Origin: an uncultured Sphingomonadaceae bacterium
Lineage (GTDB): Bacteria; Pseudomonadota; Alphaproteobacteria; Sphingomonadales; Sphingomonadaceae
Direction: 5' to 3'
Length of the DNA stretch: 64,000 nucleotides
Assembly: GCA_947493215.1 (NCBI GenBank)
Contig: CANLQE010000001.1
Location: forward strand, 2,357,404 to 2,421,403
A model generated the notes under the pieces. It was not told the DNA's origin. It saw only the letters and a list, made by a program, of their open reading frames with translations, and did no database searches. Within the stretch, counting starts at the first letter, position 1. Each line of letters opens with the position of its first letter. Position numbers and translations under genes: made by a program. Positions 9,002 to 19,447 of this stretch are shown here, one piece after another.

Positions 9002-10882
9002 ACGTTGCAGTGATTTATCGAGCATCAGCAATTGCCAGAGCAAGCGGCTGTTATCTGATTTACCTGCGATATGATCATCAGCAACTTTGCGGAGCGCCAG
9101 CTCGTCAAACCAGCCCATGCGGGCAAGTGCGCCAGCCTCGGAGATATTCCGCGCTTCCTCTGCCAGCGGTCCGCGAAACCATTGCACTATCGGCGTCACA
9201 AAACCCATTTTTGGACGATAGAGGATATCCTGCGGCAAATAGCGTTCCATCGATTTTTTCAACAGATATTTGCCGGTTCCGCGGCGAACCCGCAGATTGG
9301 TAGGAAGCTGAGCGGCAAACTCCATTAGCTTATAATCGAGCAACGGTTCCCGTGCCTCAAGACTCACTGCCATGCTAGTCCGGTCCACCTTGGTCAAGAT
9401 ATCCCCCGGCAGCCACATTTTCATATCGGCATATTGCGCCTGATCGAGACCATTGCGTGCGGGCGCTTGCTCCATCAGGTCGATCATCCGTGATTCACCC
9501 TGATAGCCGTCCAGTTGCTTAGTCATCGCATCGGAATAGATTGCATGACGCCCCGCTGGCGTGGTCACTCCGACGGCCTCGGCATAACCCTCCGGTCCTG
9601 TGCGGGCGAGCGACAGCAAAGTCGATTTGGCTCGCAGAGGTCGAGGCGCCCAATCCGCTTTGGGATACATCCTGCCAAGCCAGCCCAAAGCAGGGCCACG
9701 GATAGATTGCGGCAGAAGCCCCCTCACCCGTTCCTCAGCATGGTGAAAGACATGGCGGCGATAGCCAGCCAGCGCTTCATCCGCCCCATCGCCAGACAGA
9801 GCCACGGTCACATTTTCGCGCGCAAGTTCTGCTACGCGATAGGTCGGTAGCGCGGAAGCATCAGCAAAAGGCTCATCAAAATGATCGACCAGCGTATCGA
9901 TCAACCCGAAATCATCTGCAGCGACAGTGCGCGAGCGATGGTCGGTTTTGAACCGCTCTGCCACACGCTCGGCATAGTTGGTCTCATCAAGGGATGCCTG
10001 ATCGAAACCAATCGAGCAAGTCTTGACGGGTTGCCTGCTCTTTTCGGACATAAGCGCGACAACCGCACTGCTATCCACACCGCCAGACAGAAAGGCACCG
10101 AGCGGCACATCCGCAATCATGCGAGAGCCAACAGCGTCCTTCATCAGGGCAACCAGTTCTTCTTCCAGCGTTGCAGCGGATGCTTTGCTCCGCTGGCTAA
10201 AATCCATATCCCAATATTGGATCGGCACAGGTTCAGGCTTACCTTGCTCGAGCAGCAAATAGTGACCAGCAGGCAGCTTCTTGACACCCTTCAACAGCGA
10301 GGTTTGATCCGGTACATATCCGAATGCGAGATAGTCATCGACGGCCCGAATTTCCGGTTCGCGACGGAGCAAGGGATTAGCGAGCAGCGCCTTCAGTTCG
10401 GACCCGAACAATATACTGCCGTCCGATACCCGCGCATGGAAAAGCGGCTTCACACCCAATCTATCGCGCGCCAGAAAAAGCTGTTTGGTGCGCTGGTCAA
10501 AGATTGCAAAGGCGAACATGCCGTTGAGTCGTTTGAGACAATCGACTCCCCATTGCCGCCACGCATAGAGAATGACTTCTGTATCACCGCTGGTCATGAA
10601 TTTGTGACCAAGCGATTCAAGCTCCACCCGGACATCCTGAAAATTGTAGATCTCGCCATTATAGCTGATCACCTGCGCTTCGTCGGCGGTCAGCATCGGT
10701 TGCGCGCCGCCTTCCAGATCGATGATCGACAGGCGACGATGACCGAGACCTACGCCTGGCGCGGTCCAGATACCCGAACCATCCGGTCCCCGGTGAGTCA
10801 GGCTGTCAGTCATCTTGCGCAGCCGCACAGGATCAACCGGCTTGGCCGTCTCCAGATGAAATATTCCTGCAATGCCGCACAT
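8987..10882 (-). CDS. XrtA-associated class II amidotransferase (asparagine synthase-like)
   Basis: This 631-residue protein has an N-terminal class II glutaminase domain starting Met-Cys-Gly-Ile, with Cys2 the nucleophile after Met removal. An asparagine-synthase ATP-pyrophosphatase domain follows from about residue 210 ([34 protein letters not shown]). The open frame extends upstream to 10984, but only the start at 10882 exposes the catalytic Cys. Members next to xrtA form the 'exosortase A system-associated amidotransferase 1' group and are thought to amidate a sugar or amino acid of the polysaccharide. It is the last gene of the minus-strand XrtA cluster. Confidence 0.93.
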   Translation of the reverse strand: MCGIAGIFHLETAKPVDPVRLRKMTDSLTHRGPDGSGIWTAPGVGLGHRRLSIIDLEGGAQPMLTADEAQVISYNGEIYNFQDVRVELESLGHKFMTSGDTEVILYAWRQWGVDCLKRLNGMFAFAIFDQRTKQLFLARDRLGVKPLFHARVSDGSILFGSELKALLANPLLRREPEIRAVDDYLAFGYVPDQTSLLKGVKKLPAGHYLLLEQGKPEPVPIQYWDMDFSQRSKASAATLEEELVALMKDAVGSRMIADVPLGAFLSGGVDSSAVVALMSEKSRQPVKTCSIGFDQASLDETNYAERVAERFKTDHRSRTVAADDFGLIDTLVDHFDEPFADASALPTYRVAELARENVTVALSGDGADEALAGYRRHVFHHAEERVRGLLPQSIRGPALGWLGRMYPKADWAPRPLRAKSTLLSLARTGPEGYAEAVGVTTPAGRHAIYSDAMTKQLDGYQGESRMIDLMEQAPARNGLDQAQYADMKMWLPGDILTKVDRTSMAVSLEAREPLLDYKLMEFAAQLPTNLRVRRGTGKYLLKKSMERYLPQDILYRPKMGFVTPIVQWFRGPLAEEARNISEAGALARMGWFDELALRKVADDHIAGKSDNSRLLWQLLMLDKSLQRLFGL

Positions 10883-10892
10883 GATGTGCGCC

Positions 10893-12443
10893 CTAGCGCA
10901 GACCTGCCATTTCGTCAGCCAATTTATCAATCGGACCGAGCGCCTTGCGAAAAGCTGCGATGGCTCCCGCGGGTCCGTCCTCATCGATTTTCTCAGCCGA
11001 TATCAGGACTGCAACCGCTTGTTGGTTCCCGCCGAGCAATTTGGATTTCAGCGTTTCGATTTTCACCGTCGATCCGCTTCCGGTCAATTTATCACCGACG
11101 CGATAGAAGGACTGTACATCACGGACCACCGGACCCGGGGCCGTTATCTGAATGGCCTTGCCAGAACCGGGAGCTGGAAGATTGCGGCTCCATGACCATT
11201 CGCTGCCCGGGTCAAAAGCGCCCTGCCCATATCCGACAATCTCACGACCATCTTCCTGACGATCATAAACGGCAATGGCGAGATCAACCTCAGCGCCGCT
11301 GGACACATTGCGGTATCGACCGAGCAATTGATGATTGGCCCCATCAAAACGTGGTTGCCAGTCAAATAGTGGCTGATAGTCGATCCGTTCCCAACCAGCG
11401 ACCGTCGGCAATGTAATCTTATCCGGCACCGGTGAACTTTGCGAGGCAAGAGCGGAAGTCCACAGCACCGGCGTTAAGATCATAGCAGCCATCGCGATCA
11501 TCGCGGCTTTGGGTGTCAGCTTAGATGGCACTGATGCACGCTGTTCAATCGCATCGCCATCGATCATCGGCTCCTCAATTTTGCGATCAAAAAACGGCCA
11601 ACCAATGGCCATTACTAGCGCAAGGACAAACGCAAAGAAGAACCAGCCGTAAAAGATATGGTCAAAGCCAGTCGCAAAATCTGTCGTCGTATGATGGGCT
11701 ATATAAATTGTACCAAAAGCTCGGATACCATTGGCAATTATCGGCACGACCACCGCAGCGATCAGGAACATCGTCCGCCGCTGCCAGCTTTGGAAACATA
11801 GATTGGTGACCAATGCCCCATAGGCGACCATGGCGATCAGGAATTTTACCCCGGAGCAAGCCTCGGCCACTTCAAAATAACCGGTTGGCGTCGAAATAAA
11901 AACACCATCTATAAAGGCGGGAATATTAGCCCAACCCAGAAAAACCATCGACATTTCCGCGGTGATCGTCTGCAGGAAAGGCACAAATTCTTCGCCAAAA
12001 GGTACGAGGAAGAAGCTGTAAAATAATGGAAAAATCAGCCCGCGCATGACCTTGGGACCAAGCAACGTGATGACAGCGCCTTGTAGCATCATAACTAAGC
12101 CCAGTTGGCGGGCAAAGGAAACGCCCGCCGCTTCCCCGAGCAACCAGCCGCCGGACGCGATAGCTATCCACAATAATCCGGGAGCCCATATCGTCGGCGT
12201 TATTTTTACTAACTCTTCCCGCCGCTGCTGCACCAGCCAAATAATGATCGGAGCGATCAGCAGACAGTGATTGTAGGTTGAAACATTCCACCAGGCGTCG
12301 AGCATCGCCAGGCCATCTCGCCAAAACAGGATGACGATAGCCGCGACGGCCAAGCACAGCATACTCAGATGTTGCCGCCAAGAACTGGTCTCGGGTTTGC
12401 TTTCAGGCACATCCAATATTTGATCGATGGCCGCGCTACTCAT
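10893..12443 (-). CDS. xrtA: Exosortase A fused to EpsI domain
   Basis: The 516-residue protein is a multi-pass membrane exosortase with the transpeptidase triad in order: Cys196 (EACSGVKF), Arg241 (NGIRAFGTIYIAHH) and His262 (GFDHIFYGWFFF). After residue ~300 a further membrane anchor leads into a periplasmic EpsI-like domain (about 325-515). Exosortase A cleaves and sorts PEP-CTERM proteins at the membrane. The EpsI part is linked to exopolysaccharide work and is a separate gene in some other bacteria. The start overlaps the stop of the upstream glycosyltransferase gene by four bases. Confidence 0.95.
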   Translation of the reverse strand: MSSAAIDQILDVPESKPETSSWRQHLSMLCLAVAAIVILFWRDGLAMLDAWWNVSTYNHCLLIAPIIIWLVQQRREELVKITPTIWAPGLLWIAIASGGWLLGEAAGVSFARQLGLVMMLQGAVITLLGPKVMRGLIFPLFYSFFLVPFGEEFVPFLQTITAEMSMVFLGWANIPAFIDGVFISTPTGYFEVAEACSGVKFLIAMVAYGALVTNLCFQSWQRRTMFLIAAVVVPIIANGIRAFGTIYIAHHTTTDFATGFDHIFYGWFFFAFVLALVMAIGWPFFDRKIEEPMIDGDAIEQRASVPSKLTPKAAMIAMAAMILTPVLWTSALASQSSPVPDKITLPTVAGWERIDYQPLFDWQPRFDGANHQLLGRYRNVSSGAEVDLAIAVYDRQEDGREIVGYGQGAFDPGSEWSWSRNLPAPGSGKAIQITAPGPVVRDVQSFYRVGDKLTGSGSTVKIETLKSKLLGGNQQAVAVLISAEKIDEDGPAGAIAAFRKALGPIDKLADEMAGLR

Positions 12444-13663
12444 TCTGCCGCCTCGACGAATTCGGGTTCATCAATGCAGCATAGGCCGGCAATAGCGGCG
12501 AGCTGGCTCTCCCAGCTATAAGCTGATCGGATAAGCGCGCTGGCATTTTCCCCGAGCGCCTTTGCTTTATCCGAATTGGCCAGAAGATTGCTAACCAGCC
12601 GCGCCTCATGCTGCACATCATCGGCCACACAAAGATGTTGACCATCGATAGCATCGATACCCTGCGTAGCGGCAGCAGAAGCCACCACAGGTTTGCCCAT
12701 TGCCATCGCTTCCAGAACCTTATTCTGGATACCCCGCGCAATGCGCAGAGGAGCGGCCACAATATCGGCAGTCTTCAACCAGCTTCGAATATCGTCAACG
12801 CTTCCGATAACTATGGTTCCGTTTACACCATCAAGCTTTAAGACAGGTGCCGTTGGCGCGCGTCCCACAATCGCAAACTGTGCATCCGGATGTTGTTCAC
12901 GGATTTTGGGCATAGCATCAGTCGCGAAACTGATAACCGCCTCTACATTTGGCCGATAATCCATCTGTCCCGTAAACAGGATCAACGGCCCTTTATCGCG
13001 GCGTTCAATAGTGGTTACCTTAGTGGGATCATAGAAATCAAGATCGATCCCGTTACCGACGGCTTTGATTTTCCCGTCGCCAAGCCCAGAGCGTCCCCGG
13101 AACAATTGCGCTTCGGCTTCACTGACTAAAAGCGAATAGTCTGCGATCGCGCCGACCTTCTTCTCAAAGGCCCGCAGCAATTTTCCTTCACGCCGATTGA
13201 TCCAGGCCATCGGGCCGGAACCTTCCTCTGCATAGCTTTCAAATTTTGCGCTATCGACATCGACAAAATCCATGATCAGCCGACCAGAAAAATTCGCAGG
13301 AACAAATTGCGCCATCTGACCGGAAAACACAAAGATGCAATCAATCGGTCGCGTCTTCAATATGGTACGAACATAGTCCCTAATTTGAGTGCTCTCAAAG
13401 GACGTCAGCGATACGGGCCTTCCGGAAACAAGCGCTTCTATCCCTGCTTGCCAGTTGGCTTTATTACGCCGGGCGATCTGAACAGAGGCTAGTGATGATT
13501 TGATATCGCTGTCTTCATTCGCTTCTGCTTCATCCTCGGCAAAGCAAGCCAAATGCACTGACCGGTATTCCATCAACTTGCGCAAAATATGATGCGACCG
13601 GATTTTGTCCCCTCGATTAGGAGGCCAAGGCACCCTGTGGGTCAGAAATAATATCTCGCCCAT
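12440..13663 (-). CDS. XrtA-associated family 4 glycosyltransferase (Stp1-like)
   Basis: The 407-residue protein has a GT-B fold. The N-terminal region starts GEILFLTHRVPWPPNRGDKIRSH, the hallmark of the PEP-CTERM/exosortase A-associated sugar transferase group. The C-terminal nucleotide-sugar domain includes ILFTGQMDYRPNVEA and LEAMAMGKPVVASAAATQGI. It probably adds a sugar to the lipid-linked repeat unit on the cytoplasmic side. It overlaps xrtA by four bases and the FemAB-like gene by one base, so these genes are one translationally coupled unit. Confidence 0.92.
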   Translation of the reverse strand: MGEILFLTHRVPWPPNRGDKIRSHHILRKLMEYRSVHLACFAEDEAEANEDSDIKSSLASVQIARRNKANWQAGIEALVSGRPVSLTSFESTQIRDYVRTILKTRPIDCIFVFSGQMAQFVPANFSGRLIMDFVDVDSAKFESYAEEGSGPMAWINRREGKLLRAFEKKVGAIADYSLLVSEAEAQLFRGRSGLGDGKIKAVGNGIDLDFYDPTKVTTIERRDKGPLILFTGQMDYRPNVEAVISFATDAMPKIREQHPDAQFAIVGRAPTAPVLKLDGVNGTIVIGSVDDIRSWLKTADIVAAPLRIARGIQNKVLEAMAMGKPVVASAAATQGIDAIDGQHLCVADDVQHEARLVSNLLANSDKAKALGENASALIRSAYSWESQLAAIAGLCCIDEPEFVEAAE

Positions 13664-14736
13664 TAGCCCAAGCCTTTGGCGATGATCGGTCCCAAACGAT
13701 TAGCAACGGAGAGCGGCAGTTTCTGCCACAGGGCAACCTGGAGCCGGTATTTAGGGCTCATCGGATTAACATCACGGACTTCTTCACCATCGCCAGTGCG
13801 AATGGCATAGAACAAAGCCTGTGGTTCAAAGCCCCAATTTTTCTTGAAGGAATAAGCGCCTGTACCAACTTTCGAGCGACCAAAATCAAACCGCTGACAA
13901 CCACGTTCACGCGCATGGTTCATCAGCGCGTAATACATAACATCATTGGCCCTTAAACGACGCGCCTCATAGGTACCTCCACCCCAATAGGGCATCACAG
14001 TACCGTTGTGATAAAGACTCAATACGCTGGCCACAGGCTCGCCATCATTTAAAACGGTCAGTATGTCTACATCTTCTCCAAAAGCATCCATAACTGCATC
14101 AAATAATGCCTTTGGGAATACTGGCGTACCGAGGTTTCGAACACTTTCGGCATAGACACGATAGTGATCTGACCGATCCACTTCGTCTGACCCGATCCGA
14201 ACGACCAGTTCATTTTTCAATCCCTTACGGACTTCGGCTCTTTGTTTCCGCGGAATGGCCAATAGTTGATTTTCATCGCTATCTGCTAAGTCCGTTACAA
14301 AGCCTGCATAGACGCCGTCTTTATTTTGCCATTTGTCGCAAGGTGTCGGCCCGCCTCTCAACTCAACCGTTGAAAAACTATGAACCTCTGCAAAACCCCA
14401 CGCCGTATCCGCCAGCATTTCAGTCGCATGATCACTCAAACTCAATATCCCGCCACCAACGGCAAAACCCGATGAAACCAGTGCCCGGCCAAACAGAGCG
14501 GAATGAACAAGGGTCAGAGGCAAGACCGCTTGCAGCTCTCCGTCATCATTTTCCGCAAGCATGTAGCGCCATTCATGACCACAGGCTTTTGATACAGCCA
14601 TTGTCCAAGCTGGCCGATGAAAGGCAGTGCCTTCTGCATGATCGCAAACAAATTTATCTATCCGCTTCAGTTCATTTTGGTCATCTTGAGCCAATATACG
14701 AACGGTGATCGCCTGCGGTGAGAAGGGCATATTCAT
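13663..14736 (-). CDS. XrtA/PEP-CTERM-associated FemAB-like transferase
   Basis: The protein has 357 residues with two GNAT-like halves (FemAB/Acetyltransf_6). Conserved parts include AFHRPAWTMAVSKACGHEWRY near the N-terminus, and MPYWGGGTYEARRLRANDVMYY with CQRFDFGRSKVGTGAYSFKKNWGFEP near the C-terminus. The last segments are characteristic of the PEP-CTERM-associated FemAB group. Related enzymes transfer amino acids or acyl groups; here the substrate is presumably a polysaccharide or lipid intermediate. It overlaps the deacetylase gene by four bases and the glycosyltransferase gene by one. Confidence 0.9.
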   Translation of the reverse strand: MNMPFSPQAITVRILAQDDQNELKRIDKFVCDHAEGTAFHRPAWTMAVSKACGHEWRYMLAENDDGELQAVLPLTLVHSALFGRALVSSGFAVGGGILSLSDHATEMLADTAWGFAEVHSFSTVELRGGPTPCDKWQNKDGVYAGFVTDLADSDENQLLAIPRKQRAEVRKGLKNELVVRIGSDEVDRSDHYRVYAESVRNLGTPVFPKALFDAVMDAFGEDVDILTVLNDGEPVASVLSLYHNGTVMPYWGGGTYEARRLRANDVMYYALMNHARERGCQRFDFGRSKVGTGAYSFKKNWGFEPQALFYAIRTGDGEEVRDVNPMSPKYRLQVALWQKLPLSVANRLGPIIAKGLG

Positions 14737-15635
14737 TGCGCTAACTCGCCTTCCAATGCAGCCAGTTCATCCACCCTGCCCCAAACATAGTCTTTGCTGA
14801 CGCGAACGAGCTTTGAGCGCATGACATCCAACTTTGTGTAGTGACGCAGTTTGGATTTAAGCGGCGCATTATCAACACGCGGTTGCGTTGGATCTATTTC
14901 CCAAGGGTGGAAATAAAATATTGCGCCACGGCCATCATCCTTCTGCATTTTCCGGATCGCATGATCATAAAACGCATAAGGCAGCAGACGGAAAAATCCG
15001 CCGCCGCCTGCCGCCAATGTCCTGCCTCCCATCTTAACAGTGGTCACTGGTAGCTCGATCAAATCTGAACCTGTAACAGGTTTCCACGCAAAGCGCGGTG
15101 ACCCTTCCCAACCATAATGGTCATGCTTGATCGGCGCCACACTGGACGAATAGCGATAGCCTTGTTCGGCCAGTATTTCATGCGCCCAGGGGGTGCGTTG
15201 ATCGATAGAAAAACTTGGTGCGCGATAACCGGTAATGGCCTGCCCCGAGCTATCTTCCAAAATCTTCCGACTATGTTCCAAATCTTTGCGAAACTGATCG
15301 GGGGTCAATGTAAAAACTCTTGCATGATCATAGCCATGGCTGGCAACCTCGTGCCCCGCCGACACAATGCGCTGCATCAGCTTAGGGCAGCGTTCGGCAA
15401 CCCAGCCTAGCGTAAAGAAGGTGGCTTTGATTCCAGCCTCGTCAAACAACTCAAGAACGTTATCCGTGTTGCTTTCAAACCGATGCTCCAAACTATCCCA
15501 GTCGGCGCGATCGATTACTGTTTCAAAGGCGCCAACCTGAAACCAGTCCTCGATATCCACTGACATGGCGTTGAGCAAAGCATTAGCTTCTCTCGCCTTG
15601 TTGATAGGTTCAGGCCGCGCGTCCTGCATTGACAT
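14733..15635 (-). CDS. XrtA-associated polysaccharide deacetylase
   Basis: This 300-residue NodB-type deacetylase has metal-site motifs SVDIEDWFQ (catalytic Asp) and SHGYDH, followed by GYRAPSFSID and FYFHPWEIDPTQP. It removes N-acetyl (or O-acetyl) groups from the exopolysaccharide or its intermediates. The frame is open to 15677, but ATG 15635 is preceded by AAGGAAAG at proper spacing. That start overlaps the end of the ATPase gene by 26 bases. It matches the 'polysaccharide deacetylase family, PEP-CTERM locus subfamily'. Confidence 0.92.
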   Translation of the reverse strand: MSMQDARPEPINKAREANALLNAMSVDIEDWFQVGAFETVIDRADWDSLEHRFESNTDNVLELFDEAGIKATFFTLGWVAERCPKLMQRIVSAGHEVASHGYDHARVFTLTPDQFRKDLEHSRKILEDSSGQAITGYRAPSFSIDQRTPWAHEILAEQGYRYSSSVAPIKHDHYGWEGSPRFAWKPVTGSDLIELPVTTVKMGGRTLAAGGGGFFRLLPYAFYDHAIRKMQKDDGRGAIFYFHPWEIDPTQPRVDNAPLKSKLRHYTKLDVMRSKLVRVSKDYVWGRVDELAALEGELAQ

Positions 15636-16860
15636 AGCTTTCCTTGCTCCGGACATCGCTTTCGACCCAATCCACAAGCATCGTCAAGACGCGGTGCAGA
15701 TTTTCTTCCTGACTATCCATGCGGGATTCCATCGCAGCAAGCTGTTTGGAAATCATATCCACTTGGGCAGAAACGATATCGGAAGACGCTGGCTCCACAA
15801 TCGGTGTCCGGTCCATTGGCATCGGTTCGACGAGTGCTGGCTCAGCATCTTCATCTACGCTTCTGAGAGACACTAACTCATGCTCGGGGGATACTGCTTC
15901 AACAGCACTTTCTGGAGCTACGGCAGCGAAAGATGGCACGACTGGCTCAACTTCCGTCTGTGTCTCCGCTGCTCGCGCCGGTTTCTCCCACAAGGGGCTT
16001 TTTACTGTTGCCGGATCGACTTCTATTTCCGGTTCGGCAATATCGATTTCTTCACCGTTCAAATCAGCCAAGACGCGGCCGATCAACGGTTGATCGATTA
16101 ACTCCGCATGCTCAACGGCTCCCATCAGCATCACGCGGCTCATCAATGTGTTGATCTTGCGCGGGACACCGCCGGTTTCACTGTACAGGAGAGCGAAGAC
16201 ATCAGAAGTGATCTTCGGGCGTCCCGACCAACCGCTTTTAGACAGTCGGTGAGTAATGTAAGGCTCAATTTCGTGAGGTTCCATTGGCTCGAGATGGTGA
16301 TTTGCAATCACCCGCTGCCGCAATTGCTCCAACCGATCAGATTTTTGTAATGTGTCGCGAAATTCTGGCTGACCGAGAAGGAATATCTGCAGCAACGCCT
16401 GACCGCCAAGCTGAAAGTTGGAGAGCATCCGTAGCTCTTCCAAAGCACCGGTAGGCAGATTCTGTGACTCATCAACAATCAACAAGCATCGCCGTCCCGC
16501 CCGAGCTTCGCTATGCAAAAACTCCTCGAAAGCGCTCAATAGCTGCGCCTTGTCCATGCCATCAGTATCGATATCAAAATTTTCTGAAACGATCCGGACA
16601 ATGTCTTTGCTATCAAGTGCGGTCGTAACGATGTTAGCAGCCGTCAATCGTTCCCGATCAATAGTTGCCATCAGGTGACTGACTAGCGTTGTTTTACCGG
16701 CACCGACGTCGCCCGTAATCACGATAAAGCCTTCGCCCTGTGCCAATCCATAGCCGAGATAGGACAGTGCCTTACGATGGGTAAGACTTTCAAAATAATA
16801 GTGCGGATCCGGCGTCAGTTGGAATGGCCGACTTTTTAGTCCATAAAATGCTTCATACAT
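15610..16860 (-). CDS. XrtA-associated AAA ATPase (ExeA/GspA-like)
   Basis: The 416-residue protein has Walker A GDVGAGKTT (50-58), Walker B LLIVDE (126-131) and the sensor region of the ExeA-like AAA_22 family. Residues ~270-370 are a low-complexity acidic/Pro/Ala linker, and the C-terminus looks helical (DMISKQLAAMESRMDSQEENLHRVL). The N-terminus MYEAFYGLKSRPFQLTPDP is diagnostic of the PEP-CTERM locus ATPase. Start 16860 has a gggaga binding site, and an upstream ATG at 16881 is less likely. Its role in polymer assembly is not established. Confidence 0.92.
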   Translation of the reverse strand: MYEAFYGLKSRPFQLTPDPHYYFESLTHRKALSYLGYGLAQGEGFIVITGDVGAGKTTLVSHLMATIDRERLTAANIVTTALDSKDIVRIVSENFDIDTDGMDKAQLLSAFEEFLHSEARAGRRCLLIVDESQNLPTGALEELRMLSNFQLGGQALLQIFLLGQPEFRDTLQKSDRLEQLRQRVIANHHLEPMEPHEIEPYITHRLSKSGWSGRPKITSDVFALLYSETGGVPRKINTLMSRVMLMGAVEHAELIDQPLIGRVLADLNGEEIDIAEPEIEVDPATVKSPLWEKPARAAETQTEVEPVVPSFAAVAPESAVEAVSPEHELVSLRSVDEDAEPALVEPMPMDRTPIVEPASSDIVSAQVDMISKQLAAMESRMDSQEENLHRVLTMLVDWVESDVRSKESYVNAGRAA

Positions 16861-16895
16861 ACTGGTATCTCCCACCCACACATTTGGTGATATTA

Positions 16896-18518
16896 CTAAA
16901 ATTCATATTGCAAGCCGAGCAATGCCGACGCTGTAAGTTCGCTATCAAAACCATCTTGCCGAAAACTATCTAGGCCGACCGCCGCAGTACCGCTAAGTCC
17001 TGGGATAATCTGACGGTAGTAAGCCGCATTTGCACCCACAGCGAGCACTTTAGGCGCCCCTGCAAAACCGCTGTCCAGCAGGTTGGCATAGACATTGGTG
17101 TCAAAACTTGACCGTGCGTCAAGCTGGCGACCGATTGAAAGGTTGGCGTAATAGTTCTGATCCACCAGACCATCGACACCGGCCAAACCGCCCAATTGCG
17201 ATGCAATGAAACGGCGACGCGAATAGCCTGCAGCGACAGATGCATTCCAGCCATTATAGCCGTAAGTCAGCTGGGCATTCACCCCACGCGCCCGGAAAGA
17301 GGATGACGCGGCGGATTGCAGGGCATCGTTGAGGCAGAGACTGCTAGACTGTCCAAAGGCGCAACCATTAAGCTCGCCGCTCAAAGGATTGCGGTTGCTT
17401 GTGAAGCTCGTTCCCAAGGAGTCGAGATTGTCATTCAACAAATTGCCGAAGCCCGATACTGTGTCATAGACTGACACGTTCAGCGACGTATTCTCATTGG
17501 GTTGATACCCAAGACTACCCGCATAGGTGGTGCTGCCGTAACGGCGTCCGATGCGCGCTTCTAGAGAAGTGCGGCGGCTCGGTCGCCACAATACGCCAGC
17601 ATCCCAAATCAAACCATCCTGATCATAAGATAACAGGCGGGGCGATGCATCATCAGTGACCAAACGGCCGTCATTATCAATGACCGGATCGCCGTTGATA
17701 TCCCGCAAAGCATCACGCTCGGAAATTTCTATGTCTTCATATCCGACACCGCCGACAAGCGCGACAGTTGGTGTAACGGGAACCGTAACATCAGCGCGAA
17801 CATATTTACCTTCGAACCGTTGATCGAGCTGACCTGAATCTTCCCGCTCGTAACCTCCACCCACAGACCAACCGAAGGGCAGTTCACCTGGTTGCATGCC
17901 CACACTTGCACTTGCCGAATGGCTGACGCTGTCATCAAAAATATCAATAGGTAACTGGCCTGGAGGCAATATGCCGGTATCTTCGCTCTCAACCTTTGTA
18001 TAACCGACGCGATAATTAGCGTTTACATCCAGCGCACCGATATTTGTCGATAAAGATGGTCCTGCATATATCGAATACACCTGTGTGACATTGTCGATAT
18101 TGCCAACGGTGTTGGTTGGCGCCTCCCCGCGAAGATCAACACGACTGCGCGTTGCAATACCGCCCGCTTCAATCGCGAGAGCATTTGGCACGATCTGAAC
18201 ACTGGCGCGCGCCAATCCGCTAAGGATGTCATCGTCGCCAATATCATCTTGATAGAAAAAACGGCGCTCATAGCGCAGGTTCACTTGCGCTTCTGCCTGA
18301 CGTGTCTGGATCGATGTTTCAATGCCAGCGGCAACCGTCGTATAGGTTAGTACGTCCGAACCGTCTTTCAGGTCAGCAACCAACACTTGCTGCACTTCCA
18401 GATAGGGCGTTACTTCGACATTGCGGTCGCGGGCCTGCGCTGGCTGCACGGCAACCATCAGCAACGGTGACATGACCGCTCCAATTTTCAAGATACGCGT
18501 GATTTTACGGCTGGTCAC
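16896..18518 (-). CDS. Outer-membrane beta-barrel protein of the XrtA locus
   Basis: The 540-residue protein has a signal peptide cut near VQPAQA (about residue 29). A barrel of alternating strands follows, with many Tyr/Arg strand pairs (NLRYERRFFYQDD, SLEARIGRRYGSTTY), ending LLGLQYEF with the aromatic terminal residue of BAM substrates. It resembles the BBP2_2-type barrels found in PEP-CTERM/exosortase A loci and probably forms the outer-membrane exit for the polysaccharide. It lies two bases downstream of the tyrosine kinase gene, so the two are expressed together. Confidence 0.87.
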   Translation of the reverse strand: MTSRKITRILKIGAVMSPLLMVAVQPAQARDRNVEVTPYLEVQQVLVADLKDGSDVLTYTTVAAGIETSIQTRQAEAQVNLRYERRFFYQDDIGDDDILSGLARASVQIVPNALAIEAGGIATRSRVDLRGEAPTNTVGNIDNVTQVYSIYAGPSLSTNIGALDVNANYRVGYTKVESEDTGILPPGQLPIDIFDDSVSHSASASVGMQPGELPFGWSVGGGYEREDSGQLDQRFEGKYVRADVTVPVTPTVALVGGVGYEDIEISERDALRDINGDPVIDNDGRLVTDDASPRLLSYDQDGLIWDAGVLWRPSRRTSLEARIGRRYGSTTYAGSLGYQPNENTSLNVSVYDTVSGFGNLLNDNLDSLGTSFTSNRNPLSGELNGCAFGQSSSLCLNDALQSAASSSFRARGVNAQLTYGYNGWNASVAAGYSRRRFIASQLGGLAGVDGLVDQNYYANLSIGRQLDARSSFDTNVYANLLDSGFAGAPKVLAVGANAAYYRQIIPGLSGTAAVGLDSFRQDGFDSELTASALLGLQYEF

Positions 18519-18520
18519 GG

Positions 18521-19438
18521 TTACTCTCCATATCCATAATAAGATCCAAAGCTCCGTCCGGTTGGCGAAAATTTTGTGCCATTGAGGAGCAATTGGATAT
18601 TGTCGCAGCCAGCCATCAGGCTCAGCGCGTCTTTTAATGCTGTTTCAGTAGTTTCATCGGCTTTGACGATCATCACCACTTGCCCGACATGGGTCGCGAG
18701 CACCGAAGCTGGCGACGCCGACAACGCAGGTGGCGAGTCAAAAATAACAATCCGATTGGGATTATGTTGGGTCAACCGATTGAGCACTTCTTCGGTTCGC
18801 GACGAAGCAAGATATTCAGTGTCGGCGTTGGTCTGATCACCGGCTGGCAAGATCGCCAGTCCAGCAATATCGGTATGGATGATGCAATCCTCGACCAATA
18901 AGTCGGGATCAGCAAGAGCATCCATCAGCCCTTTGCTGCCTTCCAAACCAAGGCTCGACAAAATGCTTGGTTTTGCAAAATCAGCATCCACCAACAGCAC
19001 TTCATTGTCTTTTTCAGCCGCGATAGACAGCGCCAGATTCAAGGCACAAAATGTCTTTCCTTCATTCGGATGTGCAGAACAAATCAAGATTCGTTCGCCA
19101 TGAGAAACACGCGCTTGTTTGCTATTGCCTTTGGCAGCCAGCAGCAACTGGCGCTTGATGATACGAAATTCCTCTGAAATGCCAGTGACTGGACCATCAG
19201 GGACCACAAAACCGGATTCTCTGAGCTTGTCCCGGTCAACAATAACACGAGGCCCATCATAAGCAGCAGCCCGTCTCGGCGCGGCTGGCACGATTTGCTG
19301 GGCCTTTATTTCGGGCGGCAATATTTCTGGACCATAATTTTGTGTCGGTCCGCCAGTTTTTGACGGGACATAATCATAGACTTGACCCGCACGTTCAAGC
19401 AGCGAGCTGGACTTTTTAAGAGGATTATATTTGTTCAT
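18521..19438 (-). CDS. XrtA-associated tyrosine autokinase (BY-kinase)
   Basis: This 305-residue cytoplasmic kinase domain has Walker A SAHPNEGKT (121-129), Walker A' VLLVDAD (147-153) and Walker B-type IVIFDSPP. The C-terminus ends SYYGYGE, a short tyrosine cluster of the kind autophosphorylated in BY-kinases. The regulator domain is the separate upstream chain-length gene, so this is the split two-protein arrangement. Phosphorylation cycles are known to control capsule and exopolysaccharide polymerisation. It belongs to the PEP-CTERM/exosortase A tyrosine kinase group. Confidence 0.92.
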   Translation of the reverse strand: MNKYNPLKKSSSLLERAGQVYDYVPSKTGGPTQNYGPEILPPEIKAQQIVPAAPRRAAAYDGPRVIVDRDKLRESGFVVPDGPVTGISEEFRIIKRQLLLAAKGNSKQARVSHGERILICSAHPNEGKTFCALNLALSIAAEKDNEVLLVDADFAKPSILSSLGLEGSKGLMDALADPDLLVEDCIIHTDIAGLAILPAGDQTNADTEYLASSRTEEVLNRLTQHNPNRIVIFDSPPALSASPASVLATHVGQVVMIVKADETTETALKDALSLMAGCDNIQLLLNGTKFSPTGRSFGSYYGYGE

Positions 19439-19447
19439 GTTCTTTCC

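Noticed and set aside
9881-11416. 511-codon plus-strand frame opposite the amidotransferase and xrtA
   Set aside because: It is antisense to two well-supported genes with catalytic motifs and lacks any domain.
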